Below, piece by piece: positions 1 to 11,299 of a stretch of 64,000 bases of DNA (positions are counted from its first letter, which is position 1; the number at the start of each line of letters is the position of its first letter). The stretch is from Moraxella osloensis (lineage in GTDB: Bacteria; Pseudomonadota; Gammaproteobacteria; Pseudomonadales; Moraxellaceae): assembly GCF_009867135.1 (NCBI RefSeq), contig NZ_CP047226.1:434001-498000 (forward strand), read 5' to 3'. Under the pieces are notes generated by a model that worked only from the letters and a program-made list of their open reading frames with translations, had not been told where the DNA came from and did not search any database. The translations under genes and the position numbers were made by a program.

Positions 1-1
1 G

Positions 2-562
2 TATCATCTGCTAAAACGGGTGGCACCTGAAGTTGCAAAACCGTATTTTCAATTGTGTAATCAGCTATTGATGCGCGCATCAAACAGTTTATTTAACTCG
101 TCAAACAATGTGTTAAATCGCTATATCAAAGACGTGTATATCAAAGACAACTCGCATTTTAATGCCAACGGCGCGGTCGTTCATCTAGCAGGTAAAGCCG
201 AGCAATTGCCACTGGCAGCGGTGTTATTGTCAAAATTGTTGATTATCCTCAACCAAGTGGTATACGAAAAACACCGTGAGCTATCGCGTTTTGCTTTGCC
301 ATTAACCATCGGTACCAGTATCAGTCATCAATTCGATGACGTACAAAAACTGATGGCAAACCACGCCAAAGAAGATGGTTTATTGCTCCTGTATCCACTG
401 GATTTACTTAAAACGTTAGATGGCAAAGTGCAGTTTAAAAACCTGCAACATCCGACCACTATCACAGAGCGTGAGATGGTTTGGTACAACGGTTTATCAG
501 AAACCTTGATGACCGAACTCATTGCCAAACGCGATGAAATTTTGACCGCCACAGAAAAATAA
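2..562 (+). CDS. C-terminal part of an unrecognised protein (5' truncated by window edge)
   Basis: The reading frame is open to the left edge of the window, so this is the last ~186 residues of a longer protein. An in-frame GTG at 20 has no ribosome binding site and is not a convincing start. The visible part is soluble-looking and mixed in character, with a hydrophobic stretch AAVLLSKLLIILNQVVY and no catalytic motif or cysteine pair that I can recognise. It ends 109 bp before the small acidic gene on the same strand. I do not recognise the family. Codon use resembles the neighbouring chromosomal genes, so this is probably a resident gene. Confidence 0.6.
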   Translation, partial: YHLLKRVAPEVAKPYFQLCNQLLMRASNSLFNSSNNVLNRYIKDVYIKDNSHFNANGAVVHLAGKAEQLPLAAVLLSKLLIILNQVVYEKHRELSRFALPLTIGTSISHQFDDVQKLMANHAKEDGLLLLYPLDLLKTLDGKVQFKNLQHPTTITEREMVWYNGLSETLMTELIAKRDEILTATEK

Positions 563-671
563 ACGAATCATGGCTATTTTTTCTTTCGCCACTTGACTTG
601 ACTGACAAAACCCATTATAAGGCTTTATGAAATTGCAAATTTATCGAATCGACCAGCGAAAGGAGCAATAA

Positions 672-908
672 ATGGCTGATCCAGATATTGATGATAGCTT
701 TGAAGATGACAGTTTTGATGATGACGATGACGCGCGACTCGTGGATGACGACGCATCGGGTCGAAGTCGGGCAAGTAGTCTTGAAAAACGTCGTTTGATT
801 GATAATTTATTGGAAGAAAAGCGTCTAGAGCGCTCACTTAAAGACAGTTTTGATGACGATCTTGATGACTTAGACGATGACGACGATTTTGACGATGATG
901 AGTTGTAA
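672..908 (+). CDS. Small acidic protein, PA3496 family (putative envelope integrity)
   Basis: A 78-residue, extremely acidic protein. Two Asp-rich tracts, at about residues 7-27 and 60-78, flank a basic-acidic core around residues 39-56 (EKRRLIDNLLEEKRLERSL). This layout, with the R-R-x-I/L-x-x-x-L-E-E-x-R core and acidic DDLDD tail, matches the small PA3496-type proteins of Pseudomonas and Acinetobacter, which are named as putative envelope integrity proteins without a known mechanism. The start is well set: AAGGAG lies 7 nt before the ATG. A strong hairpin terminator follows the stop. The family assignment comes from pattern memory and is moderate. Confidence 0.7.
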   Translation: MADPDIDDSFEDDSFDDDDDARLVDDDASGRSRASSLEKRRLIDNLLEEKRLERSLKDSFDDDLDDLDDDDDFDDDEL

Positions 909-916
909 GTCAAGCA

Positions 917-950
917 AAAGGTTAATACACTAGGTATTAACCTTTCTTTT
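917..950 (+). terminator. Rho-independent terminator after the small acidic gene
   Basis: A 12-bp perfect stem (AAAGGTTAATAC / GTATTAACCTTT) with a 5-nt loop is followed by CTTTTTT. It begins 8 bases after the stop codon. Confidence 0.8.
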
Positions 951-989
951 TTCAATCCGCTTTTTTGATAGCATACTAGGATAACCACC

Positions 990-1529
990 ATGGATTTTGA
1001 TGATTTAATCGATTTTTTAGACAGTGATGATAATGAATTTGGGCTATCGAGCATCGCTACACACGGCTTTTTAACCGCCTCTATTGTCGGCAAACCTTTA
1101 GACAATTGGCAAACCTATCTTTTTGAAGGGCATGAAAAACAAGTCAAGCCAGAGGTGTTATCAGCCATTGTACAGTGGCGTGATGAGCTGCAAGCCATGC
1201 TGCAAGATGAGCGTGAAATTGAGCTACCTTTTGATGTCGACGAAACTGATTATCTCGATATTGAAAACTCAGAAATCAGCGAATGGTCGGTGGGTTTTGT
1301 TGATGCCATGTATGCCAGCGATGACGAAGAAGATGATTGGCTTGATGATGACGACAGCGAAGAAGATGTGGCAATGCTGACGTTACCGATGATTTTGTTT
1401 AGTGGCATTGATGAAGACCAACCGGATATGCAAGAGCTACTCAAAGACCCAGAAACCATGAGTCAGATGGCACAAGCCATAGAAAAAAACATCGTTGAGT
1501 TGTTTTTGTTATTTCATACCAATGACTAA
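990..1529 (+). CDS. UPF0149 / YecA-YgfB family protein
   Basis: A 179-residue protein. The N-terminal segment LSSIATHGFLTASIVGKP, the mid-protein WSVGFVDAM and the late TLPMILFSGI segment follow the helical UPF0149 (YgfB/YecA) pattern. An acidic low-complexity insert around residues 110-125 (DDEEDDWLDDDDSEED) separates the two halves. The SEC-C zinc tail of longer YecA proteins is absent, so this is the short YgfB-like form. The biochemical role of the family is poorly defined. The ATG at 990 is a reasonable start, 40 bp past the upstream terminator. The gene stands alone, with its own terminator. Confidence 0.8.
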   Translation: MDFDDLIDFLDSDDNEFGLSSIATHGFLTASIVGKPLDNWQTYLFEGHEKQVKPEVLSAIVQWRDELQAMLQDEREIELPFDVDETDYLDIENSEISEWSVGFVDAMYASDDEEDDWLDDDDSEEDVAMLTLPMILFSGIDEDQPDMQELLKDPETMSQMAQAIEKNIVELFLLFHTND

Positions 1530-1551
1530 ATGATGGGTCGTAACAAACCAA

Positions 1552-1575
1552 GGGCGTATTCAATACGCCCTTTTT
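1552..1575 (+). terminator. Rho-independent terminator after the UPF0149 gene
   Basis: GGGCGTATT pairs with AATACGCCC and is followed by TTTTT. It sits in the 57-bp gap between the convergent UPF0149 and argG genes. Confidence 0.85.
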
Positions 1576-1585
1576 ATTTACCGCA

Positions 1586-2989
<1,404 letters not shown>

Positions 2990-3067
2990 TCAACCTATCG
3001 AATTATTGTAACATTTTTGTCAACGTGTTTTTCGCCATTTTTTGACAATTACCCATAATTTGTCGCA

Positions 3068-3096
3068 ATAAAAAAGCCAATCATTTGATTGGCTTT
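3068..3096 (-). terminator. Rho-independent terminator after greA
   Basis: An 11-bp stem (AAAGCCAATCA / TGATTGGCTTT) ends in a T run on the minus strand. It lies just past the greA stop. Confidence 0.8.
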
Positions 3097-3112
3097 ATCG
3101 GCTAAATAGCGG

Positions 3113-3589
3113 TTATTGGTACAAAACTTCGACGATTTCGTACTCAACCTCACCGCTTGGAGTTTGGATTTTGGCTTCATCACCTTCTGATTTGCCAATC
3201 AGACCGCGCGCGATGGGCGAGTTGATGGAGATTTTGTTGGCTTTAAAATCCGCCTCGTCATCCCCCACAATCTTATAGCGTTTTTGCTCTTCGGTGTCGA
3301 GATTTTCAATCACTACCGTGACGCCAAACACCACGCGACCATCTTGCGGTAGTTTGAGTGGATCAATGACTTCAGCGCCGCCCAATTTGGCTTCAATATC
3401 GCGAATACGGGCTTCACAAAATCCTTGCTGCTCACGGGCAGCATGGTACTCGGCATTTTCTTTTAAATCGCCATGTTCGCGCGCTTCGGCAATCGCCGCG
3501 GTAATACGTGGACGGTCAACGGTTTTGAGCTGTTTGAGCTCTTCTTCTAAAGCCGCGTGACCTTGAGGCGTCATTGGATAACGTTGCAT
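3113..3589 (-). CDS. greA: Transcription elongation factor GreA
   Basis: GreA binds the RNA polymerase secondary channel and stimulates cleavage of backtracked transcripts. The 158-residue length is standard. The N-terminal coiled-coil tip carries the catalytic acidic pair D41 and E44 in [16 protein letters not shown]. The C-terminal FKBP-like globular domain includes [21 protein letters not shown] lies upstream of the ATG. In many gammaproteobacteria greA follows carB directly. Here a PAP2 gene lies between them and carB has its own terminator, so greA is probably transcribed separately. Confidence 0.96.
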   Translation of the reverse strand: MQRYPMTPQGHAALEEELKQLKTVDRPRITAAIAEAREHGDLKENAEYHAAREQQGFCEARIRDIEAKLGGAEVIDPLKLPQDGRVVFGVTVVIENLDTEEQKRYKIVGDDEADFKANKISINSPIARGLIGKSEGDEAKIQTPSGEVEYEIVEVLYQ

Positions 3590-3853
3590 AGGGGATTCCT
3601 TTTGTCACAAATAGGGATTCAAACGGCAAGATTGCCAAAGTAATAAGTCACAAAAAATGGTCATCAACACTCGTGATTGACCGTTATCTATTTTATATAG
3701 ATGAAAAAAACCATGCTAGACAGGGCTACTGCCTAACAAGGTCCTAGTAAAAAATTTGCTGTGCTGCGTCAATCACCACAATAACCGTATTTTACTTGAT
3801 AACGGCTTGTGATGCAAAGCATTCACTCAATATTGACTGTATGAACCCTGACA

Positions 3854-4405
3854 TTACCAAGCTGAGCTGATGGTAACACCCACGGCTTTATTTTCATACC
3901 AAGGTAAAATAGTCGCATTGTCAAACGGTTGCGTCATCACCAAACCACTGACGACACCCAGCGCACAGCCAGCAACCACATCACGGGTATGGTGCTTGTC
4001 GGCATCCACACGTGACCAGCCCACATAGGCGGCAGGAATCATTGCCATCGAGCCATAGCGCCAGCCATAGCGTTGACCGATGAAAGTCGCGCCCGCGCAA
4101 GAATCACTAGCATGCCCTGACGGAAATGAGTAATCTTCGCCATTGGGACGTTCGCCCCACGCGGTGTCATTGGTGGCGTATTTGAGCGTATAGGTAGCCG
4201 CCAAATTGGTCGCCATGGTTTTGCCTAATTGATAGACGCCTTCTTGGTCATGTTTGGCAAGTGCCATACCTAAGCCTGCTACTGGGATAGCAATATGCAA
4301 TATATCGCCCGCTTTTTCGCTATCGCTTTTGGCATATACCGTTGTCGTCGGCGCTAATACAGCAGCAAGCAGTATGACGTTAAAGGTCTTAGAAGGTTGT
4401 CTCAT
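3854..4405 (-). CDS. Exported PAP2-family phosphatase
   Basis: A type 2 phosphatidic acid phosphatase-like protein of 183 residues. The three PAP2 signatures are visible: K75...R86-P87, P-S-G-H at 95-98, and S131-R132...H138/H139...D142. An N-terminal signal peptide (about residues 1-25, ending TVYA) points to export. The start at 4405 is preferred because AGGG precedes it and it yields a clean signal peptide; an in-frame ATG at 4483 is also open. The family dephosphorylates lipid phosphates, including undecaprenyl pyrophosphate. The substrate here is not known. The gene lies between greA and carB, with carB's terminator upstream. Confidence 0.85.
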   Translation of the reverse strand: MRQPSKTFNVILLAAVLAPTTTVYAKSDSEKAGDILHIAIPVAGLGMALAKHDQEGVYQLGKTMATNLAATYTLKYATNDTAWGERPNGEDYSFPSGHASDSCAGATFIGQRYGWRYGSMAMIPAAYVGWSRVDADKHHTRDVVAGCALGVVSGLVMTQPFDNATILPWYENKAVGVTISSAW

Positions 4406-4511
4406 GGCATTCACACCCTGATTGTAGTTAGTGGTCAAAACATTGATAAACATGGCTATACTTAGGGCAAACCCAGTGTACACCCCAAACCTTAGGATTA
4501 TCTTAGCCCAT

Positions 4512-4546
4512 AAAAAAATACTGACAGCGCTGGCTATCAGTATTTT
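4512..4546 (-). terminator. Rho-independent terminator after carB
   Basis: A 10-bp stem (TCAGTATTTT / AAAATACTGA) is followed on the minus strand by a run of seven T. It begins 14 bp past the carB stop. Confidence 0.8.
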
Positions 4547-4559
4547 AGACTAGCGATGG

Positions 4560-7500
4560 TTAACCCTGTGTCTGGGTATGTAGCGCTTGCAGCTTATACA
4601 CATCAAATGGCAGTTGCACTTTATACGCTTGGGTAACTGCTGCCGCGGCATTTAAGGTAGTCACATTAAATACTTTATGCTGTAAGGCTGAGCGGCGAAT
4701 CGAGAACGAGTCTTCATGCGCTTGTTTGCCTTCAGTGGTATTGACCACAATCGCAATCTCACCGTTTTTGATGGCATCGACGATATGTGGGCGACCTTCA
4801 TTGACTTTGTTGATGCGCTCACAGGGGATACCGGCTTCGGTCAAGATTTTTTGTGTACCTGAGGTTGCCACAAGTTTAAAGCCATACTCGGCAAATTGTT
4901 TTGCCACTGGTACCAGATTGGCTTTGTCGCTTTCACGCACTGATAAGAACACTTTTTTAACTTCATTCTCCACTGGCAAACCGGGCAATCTATCATTACT
5001 GCCGATGATGGCTTTGTAGTAAGCCTCACCAAAGGTTTGACCCACGCCCATGACTTCACCCGTTGATTTCATCTCAGGGCTTAAAATGGGGTCAACGCCT
5101 GGGAATTTGGCAAAAGGGAAGACCGCTTCTTTGACCGCAAAAAATGTTGGAATCACCTCAGTGGTAAAGTTCTGTTCCACAAGTGTTGTGCCAGCCATAC
5201 AACGAGCAGCGACTTGCGCAAGCGAAGTGCCGATGCATTTTGATACGAAAGGCACCGTACGTGAGGCACGCGGATTGACTTCAAGGATATAAACCACACC
5301 ATCTTTGACCGCGTATTGGACGTTCATCAAGCCCACCACACCCAGCTCTTTTGCCATCGCCACGGTTTGTTCGCGCATCACATCGCAAATCTCTTGGCTA
5401 AGTGAATACGGCGGGATTGAACACGCTGAATCGCCGGAATGCACGCCCGCTTGTTCGATGTGCTGCATGATACCGCCAATCACCACGTTGGTGCCGTCAG
5501 AGATACAATCGACATCCACTTCAATCGCATCATCCAAGAAGCGGTCAAGTAACACAGGGGCTTCGTTGGACGCTTGTACGGCTTCACGCAAATAACGACG
5601 CAGTTCGTTTTCGTTATAAACGATTTCCATCGCGCGACCGCCCAACACGTAAGAGGGACGGACAACTAGGGGATAGCCCACTTGCGTCGCTTTGACGATA
5701 CCGTCTTCGGTACTGGTCGCCAAGGCATTGGGCGGCTGAGTAAAGCCTAATTGCTGAATCATGTGTTGGAAACGTTCACGGTCTTCTGCACGGTCAATCG
5801 CATCTGGGCTGGTACCGATGATATGCACACCTGCAGCTTCCAGTGCGCGCGCTAATTTTAATGGCGTTTGTCCACCGTACTGCACAATCACGCCTTCGGG
5901 TTTTTCGATGCGCACGATTTCAAGCACATCTTCTAACGTAATAGGCTCAAAGTACAGACGGTCAGAGGTGTCATAGTCAGTGGAAACCGTTTCAGGGTTA
6001 CAGTTGACCATGATGGTCTCATAACCATCTTCACGCATTGCCAAGGCGGCATGCACACAGCAATAGTCAAATTCAATACCTTGACCAATGCGGTTGGGAC
6101 CGCCGCCGATGACCATGATTTTTTTGTTGTTAGTTGGATTGGCTTCACATTCGTCATCATAGCTTGAATACATATAAGCGGTTGACGTCGAAAACTCCGC
6201 GGCACAGGTATCCACGCGTTTGTACACAGGATACACGCCCAAATCCCAACGTTTTTTACGCAGTTGTTTTTGTGAAATACCTAGTAGTGTTGCCAAGCGT
6301 AAATCTGATAACCCTTTACGTTTGAATTGACGCAAGTTGTCGCTGGTCAAACCGCCAAAGCCAGTTTCTTTGACCAATTTTTCCGTTTTGACGATGTCTT
6401 CAATTTGCACTAAAAACCAAGGGTCAATGCGAGTAAACTCAAACACCTCATCTACGCTCATGCCAAAACGGAAGGCATCAGCAATGTAGAAAATACGGTC
6501 GGGTGTAGGGGTTTTTAATTTAACTTTTAAGGTGCTGCGAATGGTATCGTCGTCTTGATTAAAATCAAGATACTCATCAAAACCATTCACCCCAATCTCA
6601 AGACCGCGTAACGCTTTTTGCATCGACTCTTGGAAGTTACGACCAATCGCCATCACTTCACCCACCGATTTCATTTGGGTAGATAAGGTGCTATCAGCTT
6701 GGGGGAATTTTTCAAAGTTAAAGCGCGGTACTTTAGTCACCACATAGTCAATGGCGGGCTCAAAGCTGGCTGGGGTCAAGCCGCCTGTAATGTCATTGCT
6801 AAGTTCATCGAGCGTGTAACCGACCGCAAGCTTTGCTGCGATTTTGGCAATCGGGAAACCCGTGGCTTTAGATGCCAAGGCAGATGAACGGCTGACACGT
6901 GGGTTCATCTCGATGACCACCATACGACCTGTTTTTGGGTCAATACCAAATTGTACGTTTGAACCACCTGTCTCCACGCCAATCTCACGCAGCACCGCCA
7001 ATGACGCATTACGCATGATTTGGTATTCTTTATCCGTCAAAGTCTGAGCAGGTGCCACAGTGATAGAGTCGCCAGTGTGGACACCCATAGGGTCGAAGTT
7101 TTCAATCGAACAGACGATGATACAGTTGTCTTTTTTGTCACGGACAACCTCCATCTCGTACTCTTTCCAACCGATTAAGCTTTCGTCAATCAATAGTTGG
7201 TGAGTGGGCGATAAGTCAAAACCACGCTCACAAATCTCGACAAATTCGTCACGGTTGTAAGCGATACCGCCACCCGAACCCCCCATGGTAAACGATGGGC
7301 GAATGATGCAGGGAAAGCCGACTTTGGATTGAATGGCGAAGGCTTGTTCCATGGTTTCAGCCACTTCGGCGCGCGGGCACTCTAAGCCGATTTTTTTCAT
7401 CGCTTTATCAAATAAATTGCGGTCTTCGGCTTTTTCGATGGCGTCTTTGGTCGCGCCAATCAGCTCACAGCCATATTTGGCGAGTACGCCATGCTTGTCC

Positions 7501-7805
7501 AAGTCTAACGCACAGTTGAGCGCGGTTTGTCCACCCATGGTTGGCAAGATGGCATCGGGGCGTTCTTTATCAATGATACGCTCTACCGTTTGCCAGGTGA
7601 TAGGCTCGATGTAGGTGGCATCTGCCATGACGGGGTCAGTCATGATGGTGGCGGGGTTTGAGTTAACCAGAATGACGCGGTAGCCTTCTTCACGTAAGGC
7701 TTTACAGGCTTGTGCGCCTGAATAGTCAAATTCACAGGCTTGTCCGATGACGATAGGACCTGCGCCAATGATAAGAATGGATTTGATGTCGGTACGTTTT
7801 GGCAT
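4560..7805 (-). CDS. carB: Carbamoyl-phosphate synthase large subunit
   Basis: The large subunit of carbamoyl-phosphate synthase uses ammonia from CarA, bicarbonate and two ATP to make the precursor of arginine and pyrimidines. At 1081 residues it is full length. Two homologous ATP-grasp halves are visible ([17 protein letters not shown] near residue 14 and [17 protein letters not shown] near 565), followed by a C-terminal allosteric MGS-like domain. The ATG at 7805 is preceded by AGAGAG. It is separated from carA by 1.7 kb carrying an AAA ATPase and a PIN gene on the same strand; the PIN stop is 20 bp upstream, so carB may be co-transcribed with that cassette. Confidence 0.97.
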   Translation of the reverse strand: MPKRTDIKSILIIGAGPIVIGQACEFDYSGAQACKALREEGYRVILVNSNPATIMTDPVMADATYIEPITWQTVERIIDKERPDAILPTMGGQTALNCALDLDKHGVLAKYGCELIGATKDAIEKAEDRNLFDKAMKKIGLECPRAEVAETMEQAFAIQSKVGFPCIIRPSFTMGGSGGGIAYNRDEFVEICERGFDLSPTHQLLIDESLIGWKEYEMEVVRDKKDNCIIVCSIENFDPMGVHTGDSITVAPAQTLTDKEYQIMRNASLAVLREIGVETGGSNVQFGIDPKTGRMVVIEMNPRVSRSSALASKATGFPIAKIAAKLAVGYTLDELSNDITGGLTPASFEPAIDYVVTKVPRFNFEKFPQADSTLSTQMKSVGEVMAIGRNFQESMQKALRGLEIGVNGFDEYLDFNQDDDTIRSTLKVKLKTPTPDRIFYIADAFRFGMSVDEVFEFTRIDPWFLVQIEDIVKTEKLVKETGFGGLTSDNLRQFKRKGLSDLRLATLLGISQKQLRKKRWDLGVYPVYKRVDTCAAEFSTSTAYMYSSYDDECEANPTNNKKIMVIGGGPNRIGQGIEFDYCCVHAALAMREDGYETIMVNCNPETVSTDYDTSDRLYFEPITLEDVLEIVRIEKPEGVIVQYGGQTPLKLARALEAAGVHIIGTSPDAIDRAEDRERFQHMIQQLGFTQPPNALATSTEDGIVKATQVGYPLVVRPSYVLGGRAMEIVYNENELRRYLREAVQASNEAPVLLDRFLDDAIEVDVDCISDGTNVVIGGIMQHIEQAGVHSGDSACSIPPYSLSQEICDVMREQTVAMAKELGVVGLMNVQYAVKDGVVYILEVNPRASRTVPFVSKCIGTSLAQVAARCMAGTTLVEQNFTTEVIPTFFAVKEAVFPFAKFPGVDPILSPEMKSTGEVMGVGQTFGEAYYKAIIGSNDRLPGLPVENEVKKVFLSVRESDKANLVPVAKQFAEYGFKLVATSGTQKILTEAGIPCERINKVNEGRPHIVDAIKNGEIAIVVNTTEGKQAHEDSFSIRRSALQHKVFNVTTLNAAAAVTQAYKVQLPFDVYKLQALHTQTQG

Positions 7806-7825
7806 AGCTTCTCTCTTACTAACAA

Positions 7826-8278
7826 TTACTTAAAAGGCGGATTTGGCATTAATTTAATAACATTTTCAATTTTGTTAAAATCTTTTTGATTAACATTGAC
7901 CAATTCTAAATTGCGAATTTTGGCGACAACATAATGAAATACATCAAAGTTCTGTTTATCGAGTCTGATACCTGTGTCCTTCGCTGAAAAATCCTGACTA
8001 CGGCTAAAGTGAAAAATTCTAGCGGAAGGATTGGCTTCTTTATCAGTGATATTAAACTCGACAAAATCGTCTAAAATTTCTTGGGCTTCATCAATTGAAA
8101 TACTTTTTACACCTCGTAATACTTCATAACGAATCAAAGGGGTAATGGCAATCGTGGCATTTTGAGCGATTAAGTCATTAAATTTTTGTTTTGCTTCAAT
8201 ATGATTAGGATTATCATCCTTCCCATCAATCACAGCGATTAAAATATTAGCATCCACTAAAACAGATTTTTGATTCAT
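7826..8278 (-). CDS. PIN-domain ribonuclease-like protein
   Basis: A 150-residue single-domain PIN protein. The acidic metal-binding residues are in place: D9 in [10 protein letters not shown]52 in IRYEVLRG, D112 in [11 protein letters not shown] and D133 in NQKDF. The length is slightly above VapC toxins (about 130-140). It sits 21 bp downstream of an AAA ATPase gene and 20 bp upstream of carB, all on the minus strand. No small RHH, AbrB or MazE-type antitoxin is adjacent, so this is not a standard VapBC pair. PIN proteins usually cleave RNA; that the ATPase controls this nuclease is inference from the tight two-gene unit. Base composition is AT-richer than carA and carB. Confidence 0.85.
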   Translation of the reverse strand: MNQKSVLVDANILIAVIDGKDDNPNHIEAKQKFNDLIAQNATIAITPLIRYEVLRGVKSISIDEAQEILDDFVEFNITDKEANPSARIFHFSRSQDFSAKDTGIRLDKQNFDVFHYVVAKIRNLELVNVNQKDFNKIENVIKLMPNPPFK

Positions 8279-8299
8279 TTTTTCACCTATCTGTTTATC

Positions 8300-9430
8300 C
8301 TATTTATTTAATAAGGCTAATAATTTTTGTTTCGCTTTGGTTTGGTCAATGTGTTCCATGTTTTCACGTTTCAGTTGATTTAAATCGACATCAAACGCAT
8401 CTTGTAATACATTTTCTAATAACCGAGTATTGGGTGAATTTATTTCTTGACTTCTTACCACATCATCAGCGTCACGTTTTAATAAATACGCTTCACCTTC
8501 AGCCAGTTGTGATAATACTAAGGGTGAATGAGTAGCGATATAAAAGGTGGTGTTAGGAAATAAATTTTTCAGCGTTGGCACGATTTTGGTTTGCCATTCG
8601 ATGTGCAAATGGCTTTCGATTTCATCAATCAACACCACGCCTTTGACGTTTAACAAATCAAAATGTCCACCTGTAAATCCCGAATAAAAATTGATTATAG
8701 ACTGAATGATTTTTACTACAGAAATAAACCCAGAACTTAACTCAGACAGTTCTTTTTTCTGATTATCAATTTTTAAATAAACTTGATTAGCATCATTAAT
8801 TTGCAAAAAGTCTGAAGAAAATAAAGGGTCTATTTTATTTAGACATTGTAAAACTGTATCAAGCTCCGTCTTTTTAAGTTGGCTTTCAACTTGATAAGGA
8901 TTGACCGACTTAGCTCTTTCAATAAACCAATTATGAACATCGACATCCATTCCTAGATATGACATTTCCCCATTAAAAATTGCCTCGTTTATGGTTTCTG
9001 ATATCTCTGAACCGACAGTTGATTTTATTTTTATTGTATGAGCTTCGCTAGGCTTATTGAATAGCTGAGACCTTGCATTTGAACCCAAAAAAGCTAAAGC
9101 AGAATATTTCCATTCATTAAGTAAAAATAGTTCACCAAAAAGAAATTTCTTCTTAGCAGATTTTTTAAAACGGAAACTATCACCATAAGAAGAATTAATA
9201 GAGTTGTTATATTGAGATACAGAATAAAAAAACTCAACATTATCATTCCATTGTACATTCCTTGGATAAAAATTCTTAGTTCTTGCTAAAAAGTAAAAAC
9301 ATAAAGCCTCTAGTGTTTTGGTTTTGCCTACCCCGTTTGACCCAAAAAAAACAAAAACTCGCTTAGTATCGTCAAGATTTAGCTCAACGTCACCCACCCC
9401 TCTCAAGTCTTTGATATTAATTTTGGTCAT
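8300..9430 (-). CDS. ABC/OLD-like AAA ATPase (AAA_21 type), partner of PIN protein
   Basis: A 376-residue SMC/ABC-like ATPase. Visible motifs are Walker A GSNGVGKT at 30-37, an ABC signature-like LSSGFIS at 231-237, Walker B VVLIDE at 265-270 followed by SHLH, and the switch histidine H301 in ATHSPLVLS. The middle part (about 60-225) is divergent and very AT-rich. There is no Toprim, HNH or DUF4435 domain in the protein. Such ATPases act in many anti-phage systems (OLD/Gabija, PARIS, Septu, retrons) with a nuclease partner; here the partner appears to be the PIN protein encoded next. The role in defence is inference. The ATG start overlaps no other gene and lies 50 bp past carA. Confidence 0.85.
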   Translation of the reverse strand: MTKINIKDLRGVGDVELNLDDTKRVFVFFGSNGVGKTKTLEALCFYFLARTKNFYPRNVQWNDNVEFFYSVSQYNNSINSSYGDSFRFKKSAKKKFLFGELFLLNEWKYSALAFLGSNARSQLFNKPSEAHTIKIKSTVGSEISETINEAIFNGEMSYLGMDVDVHNWFIERAKSVNPYQVESQLKKTELDTVLQCLNKIDPLFSSDFLQINDANQVYLKIDNQKKELSELSSGFISVVKIIQSIINFYSGFTGGHFDLLNVKGVVLIDEIESHLHIEWQTKIVPTLKNLFPNTTFYIATHSPLVLSQLAEGEAYLLKRDADDVVRSQEINSPNTRLLENVLQDAFDVDLNQLKRENMEHIDQTKAKQKLLALLNK

Positions 9431-9452
9431 ATAAATCTCAAATTTTATCTTT

Positions 9453-9476
9453 AAAAAAGTGCAATTAATGCACTTT
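9453..9476 (-). terminator. Hairpin with T tract directly after carA
   Basis: AAAGTGCA pairs with TGCACTTT, and six T follow on the minus strand. It lies in the 50-bp gap between carA and the ATPase gene. It reads as an intrinsic terminator for carA, which would partly uncouple the ATPase-PIN-carB segment from the carA promoter. Confidence 0.65.
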
Positions 9477-9480
9477 AAAA

Positions 9481-10674
9481 TTAATCTTTCGCCTTTGCCA
9501 TCATAGCTGCAAATTTATCAAACAATGGCGCACAGTCATGGGGTCCTGGGCTTGCCTCTGGATGTCCTTGAAAACTAAACGCAGGCTTATTAGTGAGCTC
9601 AATGCCTTGATTTGAGCCATCAAATAACGAACGATGCGTCACTTTCACATTGCTTGGCAGGGTGGCTTCATCCACCGCAAAACCGTGGTTTTGTGAGGTA
9701 ATCATCACCGTACCTTGCTCGATATCTTGCACAGGATGGTTGGCACCATGGTGACCAAATTTCATTTTCAAGGTTTGCGCGCCGCTAGCCAGTGCCAATA
9801 GCTGATGACCTAGACAAATCCCAAACAGCGGAATATCAGTCTCGGTGATGATGTGTTTGATGGCATCAATGGCATAAGTACAAGGTTCAGGGTCGCCAGG
9901 ACCATTGGATAAGAAAATACCGTCTGGGTTATGTTTGAGTACCTCGCTGATAGGCGTTTGGGCGGGCAAAACGGTGACATGACAGCCGCGGTCAACGAGC
10001 ATGCGCAAGATGTTGGTTTTGACGCCAAAGTCATACGCCACGATGTTAAATTTTTGCTCGATGTCAGTGCCCAATTCTTTAAAGCGACCACAAGTTGGGC
10101 TCACTTCTGGACTCACCAATTGCCATGAGCCTTGCGTCCAGGTAAAACCTGCTTGGTCACAGCAGACTTTCGCCAAGTCCATGCCTTTGATACCGGCAAA
10201 GCTTTTGGCAAGTTCGATTGCTTTGGCTTCATCGAGCTGACCGTCGTTATCGGCGGTCATGATACAACCGTTTTGTGCGCCTTTTTCACGTAGTAGGCGA
10301 GTGAGTTTACGGGTGTCGATATCAGCGATGGCAACGGTATTATGGTTAATCAGATACTCATTGAGTGATTGGCTTGAGCGAAAGTTACTGGTTGCCATGG
10401 TCAAATCACGGATAATCAGTCCATTTGCCCACACTTTATGAATGCGACCTGACTCTGTATCTTCATCGTTGGTGCCAGTGTTACCGATATGCGGGTAGGT
10501 TAACGTGACGATTTGCTGGGCGTAGCTTGGGTCGGTCAAGATTTCTTGGTAACCTGTCATGGCGGTATTAAACACGACTTCACCAACGGTATGTCCGCTA
10601 GCACCGATGCTGCGACCATAAAAAACCGTACCATCTGCCAATGCCAAAATTGCTTTTGCGTAATTCGTGTTCAC
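9481..10674 (-). CDS. carA: Carbamoyl-phosphate synthase small subunit (glutaminase)
   Basis: The small subunit hydrolyses glutamine and channels ammonia to CarB. It has 397 residues. The C-terminal class I glutamine amidotransferase domain carries the catalytic triad: C287 in FGICLGHQ, and H371 and E373 in [10 protein letters not shown]. The start codon is GTG, supported by GGAGG 6 nt upstream. In related bacteria carA is followed immediately by carB; here two unrelated genes lie between them. No pyrimidine- or arginine-specific leader was recognised in the 250 bp upstream. Confidence 0.97.
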   Translation of the reverse strand: MNTNYAKAILALADGTVFYGRSIGASGHTVGEVVFNTAMTGYQEILTDPSYAQQIVTLTYPHIGNTGTNDEDTESGRIHKVWANGLIIRDLTMATSNFRSSQSLNEYLINHNTVAIADIDTRKLTRLLREKGAQNGCIMTADNDGQLDEAKAIELAKSFAGIKGMDLAKVCCDQAGFTWTQGSWQLVSPEVSPTCGRFKELGTDIEQKFNIVAYDFGVKTNILRMLVDRGCHVTVLPAQTPISEVLKHNPDGIFLSNGPGDPEPCTYAIDAIKHIITETDIPLFGICLGHQLLALASGAQTLKMKFGHHGANHPVQDIEQGTVMITSQNHGFAVDEATLPSNVKVTHRSLFDGSNQGIELTNKPAFSFQGHPEASPGPHDCAPLFDKFAAMMAKAKD

Positions 10675-10931
10675 CTAGTGCCTCCGCTCGTATCCTGTGT
10701 TCTACCCCTGTGTGCGACGGTATATTATGCCTAGTCAATGCACATACCGTAAAAAGTATCGCCCACAAAAAAGCGAGAAGACATTGATTTTAAAGAAAAT
10801 AGCTAACTGGTTTTAATGTGTTACCAGTCTGTGCCATTAACTTTATCATGCCAACTCGCTAAGGTTTGATTTTGCCTATTTTAACAGAACCTCACAAAAA
10901 AAGGTAGCCAAAATTTTTGTCGAAATACAGT

Positions 10932-11165
10932 CTAAAAACTACGTAAACTTGGTTGAAACAAACCGACCACAAACCAAATCGTTTCAACAATCCAGATGAT
11001 CAGTACATACAAGCGGATTTGCTCAGCGGTCCAATCTAGCGAAAACCAGCCAATTAGCCACCACGATTGCCAACCTTCTAGCCATTTTGCGCCATTTTCC
11101 AGCAGCACCCAACCATAAAATATACTGCTAAGCAAAAACAGCAATAACCACTGCAGTACTGGCAT
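10932..11165 (-). CDS. Small membrane protein of unknown function
   Basis: A 77-residue protein with two likely transmembrane helices, about residues 4-24 (LQWLLLFLLSSIFYGWVLL) and 52-68 (RLYVLIIWIVETIWFVVGL), separated by a Trp-rich loop. The start at 11165 is supported by AAGGA nine bases upstream; a longer frame to 11219 lacks such support. It is divergent from the ubiH-like gene at 11300. No family is recognised. Confidence 0.6.
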   Translation of the reverse strand: MPVLQWLLLFLLSSIFYGWVLLENGAKWLEGWQSWWLIGWFSLDWTAEQIRLYVLIIWIVETIWFVVGLFQPSLRSF

Positions 11166-11299
11166 TTTGCTTATTCCTTTAACATTTGCTTTATGGATTT
11201 TACCCAATTGCCGCCACAAAGCGCATAAGGATTTGTGCTAAACTGGTAAAAAATTCTGATAAGGTGCGCTTTAACCGCCCTTTAAAAAAGAGAACAATC

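Noticed and set aside
641..1105. Ser/Lys-rich minus-strand frame of 154 codons
   Set aside because: It is the antisense shadow of the Asp-rich codons of the acidic gene and the UPF0149 gene.
7826..8278. Classical VapBC toxin-antitoxin
   Set aside because: No small DNA-binding antitoxin gene adjoins the PIN gene; the only partner is a 376-residue ATPase.
7800..9480. Prophage or integrative element in carAB
   Set aside because: There is no integrase, attachment repeat or inverted repeat at either end; only two genes are added.
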